Part shown: piece after piece, positions 51,760-59,340 of the stretch
How positions within the stretch are numbered: the first letter of the stretch is position 1
Layout: each line of letters begins with the position of its first letter
From: Clostridium sp. 1001271st1 H5
GTDB taxonomy: Bacteria > Bacillota > Clostridia > Lachnospirales > Lachnospiraceae
Reading direction: 5' to 3'
Assembly (NCBI RefSeq): GCF_005845215.1
Contig: NZ_SPHO01000006.1
Location: forward strand, 248,001 to 312,000
Length of the DNA stretch: 64,000 nucleotides
Notes under the pieces: generated by a model
Database searches by the model: none
The model's input: the letters and a program-made list of their open reading frames with translations, nothing else
Told to the model about the DNA's origin: nothing
Position numbers and translations under genes: made by a program

Positions 51760-52146
51760 CTACACCTCCTGTCCTGCAAATGCAAAACACTCCGTCCCGA
51801 TTCCTTCCTCATCCAGGACAATCATCCCCTTCCCATTCGGGATGCCAAAGAGTCCATAAGCCGCCCAGTTGCAGCCAGACGCATCTCCCGCCTTCGGGGA
51901 CCCCTTTCCCGTATATCTTCCAAGGCACTCCTGACAGGCACAGTTTGGTCCTTTGGCTCCGGCCTCCATAAAATCCCTGATTGATGCAATATGTCCGCAC
52001 ATGGGGCGCTCAAACTTCCAATCCATGTAGTCCTCACCAAAACGTCTTGTCCCTTCCTCTCTCCATTCCTGGATTGTCATTATCTTATGTGTGGTATCCT
52101 CAACGGTCTTGGCCGCTCCTGTGTGTAACTTAATGGTCCGTTTCAT
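51760..52146 (-). CDS. VVA0879-like phage protein
   Basis: 128 residues. TIQEWREEGTRRFGEDYMDW, KFERPMCGHIASIRDFMEAG, NCACQECLGRYTGKG and GCNWAAYGLFGIPN fit a small cysteine-containing family seen in diverse phages. Probably metal-binding (CGH, CACQEC). Function unknown. Confidence 0.65.
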   Translation of the reverse strand: MKRTIKLHTGAAKTVEDTTHKIMTIQEWREEGTRRFGEDYMDWKFERPMCGHIASIRDFMEAGAKGPNCACQECLGRYTGKGSPKAGDASGCNWAAYGLFGIPNGKGMIVLDEEGIGTECFAFAGQEV

Positions 52147-52162
52147 CTCTGCTCTCCTCTCT

Positions 52163-52369
52163 TTACTGTTCTATCCTATGGCTTCGGCGCACTATCTCCT
52201 CATGGTATTGCTTTGCGTCCTCCGCCTTCCGGTCCCATAAGGCCCACATGCAATGCAGGACCCCCAGGAGGTAGGACTGGGCAAGGGCCGCATCCGCCCA
52301 GGACTTTTCATCCAGATAATCCTGGTATTCCTGGTATTTCCGGTCAAACAGCTGCATCAGTCCTTCCAT
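52163..52369 (-). CDS. Small early phage protein, unknown
   Basis: 68 residues. LMQLFDRKYQEYQDYLDEK, ALAQSYLLGVLHCMWALWD. Helical. The start overlaps the preceding stop. Function unknown. Confidence 0.55.
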   Translation of the reverse strand: MEGLMQLFDRKYQEYQDYLDEKSWADAALAQSYLLGVLHCMWALWDRKAEDAKQYHEEIVRRSHRIEQ

Positions 52370-52644
52370 CAGCTCATCATCCCTTCCTGCGTATCCTTCT
52401 TCATCTGCTCCTTCTCTATTTCCCGGCGCACATGTTCCCCCAGCTCCAGGGTCTGCTTCAGCTGGACCGCCTCCCTGGCAAGCTGGCTTTCACGGAGAAG
52501 GGCCTCCAACTCCAACTCCATCCAATCGGATTTTTGTTGCTGTGTAGCTGGATGCCCCAGGTAGATGGCCGTGGCTTCCAACTGCACACATAGGAACCTC
52601 GCCATAGCAGACCCAAACGTCCCCTTACCTTCCTTATCCTTCAT
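52369..52644 (-). CDS. Small early phage protein, unknown
   Basis: 91 residues. FGSAMARFLCVQLEATAIY, ELEALLRESQLAREAVQLKQ, HVRREIEKEQMKKD. Mostly coiled-coil-like helix. Overlaps the GemA gene by 4 nt. Function unknown. Confidence 0.55.
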   Translation of the reverse strand: MKDKEGKGTFGSAMARFLCVQLEATAIYLGHPATQQQKSDWMELELEALLRESQLAREAVQLKQTLELGEHVRREIEKEQMKKDTQEGMMS

Positions 52645-53072
52645 CCCCGACCATCCTCCTTTTCCGGCTTCCGCTCCAGGATGGCCTTCATGGCCTCAAT
52701 CAGTCCCTGACACTGGTAATAGGTCAGCCATTCCACTGCGTCCACCCGGTACATCCGGTGGCACAGGGCACGGACCTGCCGCTCCTCCCAGCCCAGCTTC
52801 TCTTTCAGCTGGCCTATCTTTCGGCGCTGCCGTCCGGTCTGCGGGTTCCCCCTGCGTTCCGGCAGCCTCCCCTCCTGCCGTTTGATATCGTCCTTCTGTT
52901 TCTGCAGGATATGGCAGACATGGGACAGCTCCGACCGGTTCAGCTCACGGATGCTGTCCTTCCCGGTCTCACGGGCCACCAGCAGGTGCAGCTCCTCCTC
53001 CGTCAGCCCCAGCTCCTTTGACTTGGCTAACCCCCACAGGGTCTTGATGGTATACCTATATCCCGTTCCCAT
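52641..53072 (-). CDS. gemA: GemA/Gp16 family (DUF1018) early regulator
   Basis: 143 residues. IKTLWGLAKSKELGLTEEEL, HLLVARETGKDSIRELNRSE, LGWEERQVRALCHRMYRVDA. This is the family of Mu gp16, a modulator of host gene expression and DNA topology in Mu. The family marks transposable phages and sits downstream of the MuB-type gene as expected. Confidence 0.85.
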   Translation of the reverse strand: MGTGYRYTIKTLWGLAKSKELGLTEEELHLLVARETGKDSIRELNRSELSHVCHILQKQKDDIKRQEGRLPERRGNPQTGRQRRKIGQLKEKLGWEERQVRALCHRMYRVDAVEWLTYYQCQGLIEAMKAILERKPEKEDGRG

Positions 53073-53340
53073 AGGCTTCCCCTCCTCCTGGCAGGCAGAG
53101 CACTTCCCTCCTGGATGGCCGGCTCCTGCGTTCCTGTAGGAATGCAGGGATTTGGGGTCCCGTCTCCCTGACCTTTGGCGAAGCCGGTTCCCGCACCTCC
53201 GCGGAACTGGCCTTCAGGTTTATATCATAGGCTCCCAGCTCCCCGAGCTTCTGGAGGATGGTTCCCATGATGTCCGCCTCCCCCAGGTTCACCTTGTCCT
53301 CCGGGCATGTGTATGTGATGGTCAGTATCTTGCGTTTCAT
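53056..53340 (-). CDS. Small early phage protein, unknown
   Basis: 94 residues. KILTITYTCPEDKVNLGEAD, IMGTILQKLGELGAYDINL: a beta-alpha N-terminal half; the C-terminal half is Arg/Pro-rich. Overlaps both neighbours. Function unknown. Confidence 0.55.
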   Translation of the reverse strand: MKRKILTITYTCPEDKVNLGEADIMGTILQKLGELGAYDINLKASSAEVREPASPKVRETGPQIPAFLQERRSRPSRREVLCLPGGGEAYGNGI

Positions 53341-53471
53341 CGTTTTCCCTCCTCCCGTGCATTCATTCGTTTCCTGTATTCGGCTACAGTTCTCCTATAC
53401 ATCCTTTCCACATCCTCCTTGCTCCAGGGCTGGTATACATCTCTCATGCCATCGTGCATCTTATGTTTCAT
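53337..53471 (-). CDS. Small basic phage protein, 44 aa
   Basis: Reads MKHKMHDGMRDVYQPWSKED, then VERMYRRTVAEYRKRM. GGAGGGACGACAGA precedes the ATG and the stop overlaps the next start (ATGA), so it fills the gap between the MuB-type gene and the 94-aa gene in a tightly packed operon. Function unknown. Confidence 0.6.
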   Translation of the reverse strand: MKHKMHDGMRDVYQPWSKEDVERMYRRTVAEYRKRMNAREEGKR

Positions 53472-53485
53472 TCTGTCGTCCCTCC

Positions 53486-54535
53486 CTACAGCAGCATCAT
53501 GGCGGATGCCTCGTTGATGATTGTTTCCGTGATGGTCGTCTGTTCCCGTTCCCGCATCAGACGGATGACGTTGTTCATGGTCCGGTCAAACAGCCGGAAA
53601 CAGCCGTTCTTGCTGTTCCTGGCCCGGCTGGTCAGCACCTCCATGGCCCTCTCCTCCACGCTCCAGTCCTCCAGGTAGCGCTCTACCTCGGTTTTTCCCA
53701 GGCCATGGAGCCGGTACGCAAAATCCATACGGTTGGCAAACCGTTCATCATACGCAGCCAGGTGGGCCTCCAGGGACAGCTCCCCGGCCAGTACCATCCC
53801 TACCGCGGCCGAATCCATGATGGTGCGCAGCAGCTCAATCTTCTTGATGGTGTACTTGTTGATGAGCTTGTCCGCCTCGTCCACTATCATCAGATATCCC
53901 CGGTTCACGTTAAAAAACTCACATATCTCCTCCAGGCGCTCATCATTGGTCCCATAGCGCTTTGGCAGGCACAGCTGCTTCTCTATCCGCCTCACCAGGT
54001 CCCGGCAGCTCATAGACTCATTGCACTCGATATAGATGACCCTGGGCAGCCTGGCGTACTGCTTCAGGCTGTAGGTCTTACCGTAGCCGGACCGCCCCAC
54101 CACGATGGCGCTTCCCTGCTGTTGCTGGCACAGGTTGCAGATGCCTACTATGTTGATGTAATCATCGGATTCGAACACATCCGGCTTGCTTCCCATCCGG
54201 GGCGGCGCTTCCTCTTCCAGTAGCGGCTCCTGCTCTCCCGCTTCCTCCGGTTCTTTCTGGGAGGCAAACTGGCGGGCAATCTGCTGGGCATACTTATCTG
54301 CCACCTGCGGTTTTTCCTGCCGGAAGGCTGCTTCCTGTTCCTCTGTCTCTTCCAGCCACCTCTCCAGACGTTCCTCCAGCTTTACTGGCCTGCTTGGATA
54401 TTTCCCGTTTAAGTACTGGCTCAGCATGGAGCGGGAGCACTTCATCCCTTCCTTATCAAACTGCCAGGCCAGCTCCGCCTTGTTCATGTTTATGATTCTT
54501 AATCTGAGGCACACACGTTCTGCCAGACTTTTCAT
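53486..54535 (-). CDS. MuB-like transposition ATPase (AAA)
   Basis: 349 residues. N-terminal helix-turn-helix (KAELAWQFDKEGMKCSRSML, SQYLNGKYP), a linker with acidic stretch, then AAA ATPase: Walker A GRSGYGKT at 147-154 and Walker B YLMIVDEAD at about 214-222. In Mu, MuB binds target DNA and delivers it to the transposase while protecting phage DNA. Lies 45 nt after the transposase gene. Confidence 0.9.
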   Translation of the reverse strand: MKSLAERVCLRLRIINMNKAELAWQFDKEGMKCSRSMLSQYLNGKYPSRPVKLEERLERWLEETEEQEAAFRQEKPQVADKYAQQIARQFASQKEPEEAGEQEPLLEEEAPPRMGSKPDVFESDDYINIVGICNLCQQQQGSAIVVGRSGYGKTYSLKQYARLPRVIYIECNESMSCRDLVRRIEKQLCLPKRYGTNDERLEEICEFFNVNRGYLMIVDEADKLINKYTIKKIELLRTIMDSAAVGMVLAGELSLEAHLAAYDERFANRMDFAYRLHGLGKTEVERYLEDWSVEERAMEVLTSRARNSKNGCFRLFDRTMNNVIRLMREREQTTITETIINEASAMMLL

Positions 54536-54580
54536 TTACGATACCCTTCCTTTCCGTTTGATTGGTTTATGTGTTGGGAC

Positions 54581-56653
54581 TTAACCCATGTTGCGCAGTT
54601 TCTCCAGCGCTTCGCGGCCCTGTCTGGCGATATATTCCGACTGCCGCGCCGCCTTCCTGTGTTCCCGGTAGCTCTCCTCCTTCGGCAGCGTGATGACCTT
54701 CTGGCTGTTCCCTTCCCCTTCTATCATCATGCTTCCCACGATGGTGTTGGCTTGGGCCGCGCCGGCAATCCGTTCATCCAGCGGGCATCTCATTTCCTTC
54801 AGCTTCTCACGCACATCCTTCATCTGCTGCTTCTGGAGCCGGATGTGGCGTTCCAGCGCCTCCTGTGGGACCTTGTGGGCAATCTTTAACAGTTCCTGGC
54901 TCTCGGCCTCACAAATCATATGGCCGTCCTGGGCGTCAAATACAAGCAGCCGGGTTACATCCTCCGGGTCATACTTGATGTCCACATGCTTGTCCATGTA
55001 ATAAATCAGCTCCGGATGGTTATAGACCTGGCCGAATTTCCGGATTCCCACGTTATATACCCGTGCCCGCTCTGACTTCATCAGCTGCAGCAGGGCAAAG
55101 GATTTTGGCGGCAGGGCCTTCTCATACCGTTCCCCTTTGTCAAATAACTCCTGCGGGGTACAGTATGTTTCTCCCTGGTTTTTTAAGCCCCTGTGGACCT
55201 TCACCGCATACACGTTGTGCAGGTAGTGGCTCCACTTCTCATAAAATTCCTCCATGGTCAGCAGCTTCCCCTGCTCAAGCATCTGCTTGATGTCCTTGTC
55301 AATCTTGGCGCTTGTCCTGCTTCCTGTCAATGTACCCGTGTAACTCTTAAACCACCGGGAGAATCCATCGCATACCGTCTTAAACAGCCGCTCTATTTCA
55401 GATTTGCTCCATGGCTCATAAGGACGGCTCCGGTGGAAGTCCTCTATCCCAATGGTGTGATAGAATCCCGCTTTTACCTCCTCAAATCCGGCGTACCGTT
55501 CTGCTTCTTCCCGGGTGGGATAGCGTTTGACGCCGGTCAGCTCCCTGGAGGTATAGTCCTTTCCGTTGTCAATGTTCAAGTATTTCGGCATCCCTCCCGG
55601 GGTTCCATACAATACCTTGATCAGGGACTGCTTCAGTATCTGGGCATTGGCATCCCGGCAGATGATATCCCCCAGCACCATGCGGCTCCTGGCGTCAATC
55701 CAGGCCACCAGTTTGGGCTTGATGGCCGTCACCTTCCCATTAGGCAGCTGATAGGAGACCCAGCAGTCAAAGGTATGTTCATCCCCTAAGAGGACCTCCA
55801 TGACCTGGAGGGACCGGGTATCGCGCAGGGCCTTCACCATCCGCTTGTTCTTCCACGCCCTGTCACCTTTGGCTGCAAGGAAATGGGCGCTTTCCAGCTG
55901 CCCGTCTGCCATCAGGTGGGATATGTAACGGCATACACTCTGGTAAGATGGGATGGGCCAGCCATTGGCCGTACCGATTTCCAGCAGCTTGTCATACAGC
56001 ATCTGACGCTTTCCTTCATTCCGGGCAAAGTCTTTGTCGAACCAGATGTTGTGTATCTTCTGCTTCACTTCTGGCGTAAAGGTGGGGAAGGTGTTGGAAT
56101 CCTTGGGTTTCCGGCACAGGCACAGGACCTTGTAATAATCGTAGTTGGCCCCGGTCTCCCGCAGCATCTTCAGGGCCCACCCTGCCGCCTCCAGGTATTT
56201 GTCCATGTGGCGGTACAAAGTCCTTTGGCTCATTCCCAGCTCCGCCGCCTTCCGGATGATGTACTCCGTCTTGTCTGCATCCGAATAGTTGATGATGTCC
56301 TGCAGGAGCCGGGACAGCTCCACCGCCTTGTAATATGCCTGGCTGTGGTTCTCTATGTACCAGTTCACATCGGTATCCAGGTACCAGGGCTCCTCTGGGG
56401 ACAGCTTCTCCATCACGATATCACTTCCTTCTTCTGTATCTATCTTCTTCATGGCCCGGTAGGCCTTCTGGGCTTTGGGGCTTAGGTCAGTAAGTTTGAT
56501 GTATTTTCGCTCTTGGCCTCCCTTTTCAGATTTCTCTGTTCTGATAACCAACCCCTCTTTTTTTACTCTTTGAGAAACCTGTTTTAAGAATGTTTTATAC
56601 ACTGCTTCTTCCAATTTAGATGCATCTTTCATGGATATATAAATTTCTTCCAT
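54581..56653 (-). CDS. MuA-like DDE transposase
   Basis: 690 residues from ATG 56653 (AAAGGGGG 9 nt upstream). N-terminal DNA-binding part with a HTH near 125-155 (ELGMSQRTLYRHMDKYLE), the catalytic rve core with D291 (GDEHTFDCW), D362 (LNIDNGKDY) and E419 (WSKSEIERLF), followed by the beta-barrel and the C-terminal MuB-contacting tail (QKVITLPKEESYREHRKAAR). It inserts the phage DNA and replicates it by transposition. Confidence 0.9.
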   Translation of the reverse strand: MEEIYISMKDASKLEEAVYKTFLKQVSQRVKKEGLVIRTEKSEKGGQERKYIKLTDLSPKAQKAYRAMKKIDTEEGSDIVMEKLSPEEPWYLDTDVNWYIENHSQAYYKAVELSRLLQDIINYSDADKTEYIIRKAAELGMSQRTLYRHMDKYLEAAGWALKMLRETGANYDYYKVLCLCRKPKDSNTFPTFTPEVKQKIHNIWFDKDFARNEGKRQMLYDKLLEIGTANGWPIPSYQSVCRYISHLMADGQLESAHFLAAKGDRAWKNKRMVKALRDTRSLQVMEVLLGDEHTFDCWVSYQLPNGKVTAIKPKLVAWIDARSRMVLGDIICRDANAQILKQSLIKVLYGTPGGMPKYLNIDNGKDYTSRELTGVKRYPTREEAERYAGFEEVKAGFYHTIGIEDFHRSRPYEPWSKSEIERLFKTVCDGFSRWFKSYTGTLTGSRTSAKIDKDIKQMLEQGKLLTMEEFYEKWSHYLHNVYAVKVHRGLKNQGETYCTPQELFDKGERYEKALPPKSFALLQLMKSERARVYNVGIRKFGQVYNHPELIYYMDKHVDIKYDPEDVTRLLVFDAQDGHMICEAESQELLKIAHKVPQEALERHIRLQKQQMKDVREKLKEMRCPLDERIAGAAQANTIVGSMMIEGEGNSQKVITLPKEESYREHRKAARQSEYIARQGREALEKLRNMG

Positions 56654-56718
56654 CAGATTTCCCCCTTTCTGTTGCAATTTGGCTGTTGGTATAGTACAAT
56701 GCAGATGAGTATTTATCG

Positions 56719-56760
56719 GAACGCCCGACCTTCCCCCAGAAGTAGGGCGTTCTTCTTTTA
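56719..56760 (+). terminator. Hairpin upstream of the transposase gene
   Basis: 8-bp stem GAACGCCC/GGGCGTTC followed on the plus strand by TTCTTTTAT. On the transposase (minus) strand there is no T-run, so early transcription should pass. It may block antisense transcription into the early region. Confidence 0.55.
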
Positions 56761-56781
56761 TGCAAGTCCATATCCAGCCCC

Positions 56782-56985
56782 CTATGCCACATCATTCTCA
56801 TTTATTTTGAGAATTTTCAGCATTTGCTCCCGGTACTTATACCCAGGCCTCTTTCCCTTCAGCATCCGGCATAATTCTTGGGGAGTGGTCCCCAATATAT
56901 TTGCCAGCTGGACCTGGGTCATCTCCAGTTCAATCAGACGCTTCTTGACAATCTTTCCAAGCTCCCTTGTCTTTACATCTGCCAT
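56782..56985 (-). CDS. Small HTH regulator (Ner/Cro-like position)
   Basis: 67 residues from ATG 56985 (CAGGAG upstream). TRELGKIVKKRLIELEMTQV, QLANILGTTPQELCRMLKGK is a classical HTH_3 fold. It is the second gene of the early transcript and probably limits early transcription as Ner does in Mu. Confidence 0.8.
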   Translation of the reverse strand: MADVKTRELGKIVKKRLIELEMTQVQLANILGTTPQELCRMLKGKRPGYKYREQMLKILKINENDVA

Positions 56986-56986
56986 C

Positions 56987-57169
56987 TTACTCACTCCTGT
57001 ATAATCTTCTGGTCCGTTTCCTGCCTGTTCCAATTCGCTTAAGTTCCATTCTGCTTACCACTTCCAGAAACTCTCTGGTATCCTTTATCACCAGCCAGTT
57101 CTCTGGCTGCAGGCCATGAAGTTTCATCTCCTTTTTCTGGCTTAAGGTTGGCTTCTTGCCATTTTTCAT
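56987..57169 (-). CDS. DUF6906-like small phage protein
   Basis: 60 residues from ATG 57169 (GAGGTG 9 nt upstream). MKNGKKPTLSQKKEMKLHGL, QPENWLVIKDTREFLEVVSR matches the short DUF6906 family. First gene of the early transcript; stop lies next to the HTH start. Function unknown. Confidence 0.7.
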   Translation of the reverse strand: MKNGKKPTLSQKKEMKLHGLQPENWLVIKDTREFLEVVSRMELKRIGTGRKRTRRLYRSE

Positions 57170-57252
57170 GAGATTTATCACCTCTTTTCTAATTTCCTTT
57201 AAAATGGCACTGAAAGGTATAACGATACAGCCTTTCAGGGGAGGTGAGCCCC

Positions 57253-57483
57253 ATGGTTATCTCGCCAAAGAGGCAGCCAGAAGTGAAAAATGATTCGTTG
57301 ACCCGTATTGTTTCCTTCGCTTCCGGCAACTCGATTGACTGGAAATTCGTTTCCGGTCAGGTCAGTGAGGATGGTTCCTGCTCTGCTGACTTTGAAGCAG
57401 ATGCTCCGAAGCCAAAAAGCAAGTTCCGCCTCCATGGTGAGGTTTCCCAATATGGGGAATCATACCACTTCAGTGCCATTTAA
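57253..57483 (+). CDS. Small plus-strand phage gene, likely moron
   Basis: 76 residues from ATG 57253, with GGGGAGGTG 9 nt upstream. MVISPKRQPEVKNDSLTRIV, then SVEDGSCS-like beta region and FRLHGEVSQYGESYHFSAI. It runs against the early operon leader and is closed by its own terminator 14 nt later. No family recognised. Support comes from the ribosome site and terminator. Confidence 0.55.
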   Translation: MVISPKRQPEVKNDSLTRIVSFASGNSIDWKFVSGQVSEDGSCSADFEADAPKPKSKFRLHGEVSQYGESYHFSAI

Positions 57484-57496
57484 CATCTGGCACAGG

Positions 57497-57531
57497 GAAC
57501 CATCAGCTTTGGCTGGTGGTTCTTTCCTTTT
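57497..57531 (+). terminator. Terminator of the 57.3-kb plus-strand gene
   Basis: GAACCATCAGC/GCTGGTGGTTC stem (one G-U pair), TTTG loop, followed by TTTCCTTTT. Confidence 0.75.
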
Positions 57532-57767
57532 ATAATCATAGGCCAGGAACCTGGCTTTCAAAGAATGTTGCTTATTCAATCAGACTTGATTGTAGATATG
57601 CTGTGGATTCAAGTACTTTTCCTTGAAGTAATCTTCAAAATGTGGTACTTTTGTATTGGCTTATAAATCATCCATACAGATATAATATATCTAATTTTAG
57701 ATATTGTCAATATTCTTTTTTAGATTTTATCTTAAATTAGATAATCTGTATCAAAATGGGAGGTCAA
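57532..57767. promoter_or_regulatory. Lysogeny control region: early promoter, repressor promoter and operators
   Basis: Minus-strand early promoter TTGACA (57710-57705), 17-bp spacer, TATTAT (57687-57682); its spacer holds the operator-like ATCTAA-TT-TTAGAT. Plus-strand repressor promoter TTGTCA (57704-57709) with TATCTT about 18 bp on. Further AGAT/ATCT dyads occur at 57722-57747, and longer inverted repeats (CAATC..GATTG, TTCAAG..CTTGAA) at 57584-57635. The two -35 boxes overlap, so one repressor can silence the early side. Confidence 0.7.
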
Positions 57768-58208
57768 ATGGATAATATTGATAAAATGGTTGGGATAAGA
57801 ATTAAAACTCGTAGAAAAGAACTTAATCTAACGCAAAAAGATGTTTATGCTGCTACTGGAATATCTAATGGTAACCTTAGCGAAATAGAGCGCGGTAATG
57901 TTTTACCATCTTCTAAAGCACTAGTTTCGTTATCTAAATTGCTTCAAACTTCTATAGATTGGATTTTAACTGGGGAAGCATCAATTATAGATAGTAACTC
58001 CCCAAAAATATCTAATATTGAATATGGTCTGAAATTAAATGAATCTGAGGAACTCATAATTTTTATGTTGAGGAGCCTTCCCTTAGAAGAACAAGTTGAT
58101 GTAAAAAACTATCTTCGTGCAAAGGTTGCTAAGTGTGAAAAATCGGAGTTGTCATCAACCTCGAATCATGGAAAAAACGTCATGGACGGAAATAGCGAAA
58201 TAGCTTGA
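57768..58208 (+). CDS. XRE-family prophage repressor
   Basis: 146 residues from ATG 57768, chosen because GGGAGG sits 7 nt upstream. HTH IRIKTRRKELNLTQKDVYAA, TGISNGNLSEIERGNVLP, then SIDWILTGE as in many phage repressors, plus a short C-terminal helical part (EELIIFMLRSLPLEEQVDVK). No peptidase domain, so induction is not by RecA self-cleavage. Low GC. Divergent from the early operon, in the place of Mu c. Confidence 0.9.
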   Translation: MDNIDKMVGIRIKTRRKELNLTQKDVYAATGISNGNLSEIERGNVLPSSKALVSLSKLLQTSIDWILTGEASIIDSNSPKISNIEYGLKLNESEELIIFMLRSLPLEEQVDVKNYLRAKVAKCEKSELSSTSNHGKNVMDGNSEIA

Positions 58209-58465
58209 TTTTTTTATTATATTTTGGCCTATAAATAAACCATAATTTGCGACTTGCAATTATAAAAGCAAAATGGCTAAATCCCTTTTAAAATGGGCAA
58301 GTCGCACGTTTTTTAGCATTATCCAAATTTGCGACTTGCTCTATCTTCAAAAACTTACATTTTTTTAAGTATTTTCAGATTATTATTAACGCGTCAATCA
58401 TTGATTTTGCGTACTTTTCACATAATTTTATAACATTGATTAACGTTAATTTTTAACGGCTCAAA
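58209..58465. other. Prophage left-end region with GCGACTTGC repeats
   Basis: No gene. TTTGCGACTTGC occurs at 58247 and 58328 on the plus strand and in inverted form (GCAAGTCGCA) at 58297. Such clustered sites beside the repressor are what transposase-binding sites of a Mu-type left end look like. The prophage end should lie here; candidate AGCA at 58315-58318 followed by TTATC. Confidence 0.5.
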
Positions 58466-58507
58466 AAAAGGACCTTTCCGGCAATTTTCTTGGAAAAGGT
58501 CCTTTTT
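58466..58507 (-). terminator. Terminator of the MutH-like gene
   Basis: AAAAGGACCTTT/AAAGGTCCTTTTT stem with T-runs on both strands, directly at the stop of the minus-strand gene. Confidence 0.85.
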
Positions 58508-59251
58508 CTATATTATTCTCATTTTATTTGTCAATAGCGATTTTCCTCTAAAAACCGCCGAAACCCTTGATATACCGTCACTTCCCGCCATATCCCACTC
58601 ATTCCTCCTCTGTCTCGGTTTTGTCAAATATCTTGGTAACCTACAGAATGCATGATTCTTATTGGAAACATAACGGCCATAAGTCTCCGAATAAATGGGA
58701 TGATATGGCTTTGAATCCTTGCTCCGCACCTGTATATGCTGCCCATTGGACGTATGTATGCACCCATCTGAACTTGTCTCTATGTGCCCCTTCAGCTGTC
58801 TGCAAATTGAATAATAGTCAGAGCGCCAAATATCCCGGAGCCGTGCATACCTGGAAGTACTAAGGTCTATATGAATACTAGGCAAAAACATCCAGTCTTT
58901 GGGACTGCCATCTTTGCAGACAGGCACATAAAGAATATTGCTGATTTTCTCATACAGATGTGTTTCCTCGAATGGGCGTTCCTGAATTAACTCATCAATT
59001 GCACGGCTAATCTGTGTAATAAAAACCGTTTCCCGCGGATTTCCCCTAAAATCACATTTATTTGTTTTTAATTCTCCATCTTCAAAATCCAGATTTGTAC
59101 TGGACAAATGTATTCCAAGTGCTAATTCCAAAAGCTGGCCTGTTTTACCCTTATTAGTGATTATCATATCCATATCATCCTGATTAAACAACTCTTTAAA
59201 TCGAATACCTGCCAACTTATTAAACCGAACACATGCTTCTTCAAGTCTCAT
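58508..59251 (-). CDS. MutH/Sau3AI-family endonuclease
   Basis: 247 residues. NKGKTGQLLELALG, then FEDGELKTNKCDFRGNPRET supply the MutH core with Asp and ExK of the active site. KISNILYVPVCKDGSP, RDIWRSDYYSICRQLKGHIE and GQHIQVRSKDSK follow as in E. coli MutH. Firmicutes lack dam-directed mismatch repair, so this is more likely a GATC-type restriction or repair nuclease. No methylase gene is adjacent. The last ~35 residues look unlike the family and may be altered. Confidence 0.8.
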   Translation of the reverse strand: MRLEEACVRFNKLAGIRFKELFNQDDMDMIITNKGKTGQLLELALGIHLSSTNLDFEDGELKTNKCDFRGNPRETVFITQISRAIDELIQERPFEETHLYEKISNILYVPVCKDGSPKDWMFLPSIHIDLSTSRYARLRDIWRSDYYSICRQLKGHIETSSDGCIHTSNGQHIQVRSKDSKPYHPIYSETYGRYVSNKNHAFCRLPRYLTKPRQRRNEWDMAGSDGISRVSAVFRGKSLLTNKMRII

Positions 59252-59340
59252 TCTCTTTTCTCCTTATGGTTATCCTGATATTCCTATTTGGGAAACATCC
59301 ATCATATGAACCTCATGTTGCATCTGACTGCATATTGGCT

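Larger units (their letters stand above)
24815..58318 (-). mobile_element. Mu-like transposable prophage with contractile tail (ends approximate)
   Basis: Contains a DDE transposase with MuB-type ATPase, GemA, Mor, DUF3486/terminase/DUF935/gp30/gp32/gpT head set, sheath, tube, tape measure and baseplate genes in Mu order. The element runs from the tail-fibre end on the left to the repressor end on the right. Candidate ends give TGCT...AGCA flanked by TTATC (24810-24814 and 58319-58323), fitting the 5-bp duplications of Mu-type transposition, but the match could be chance. Flanking MerR and MutH-like genes are both intact, so the insertion is intergenic. Confidence 0.85.
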
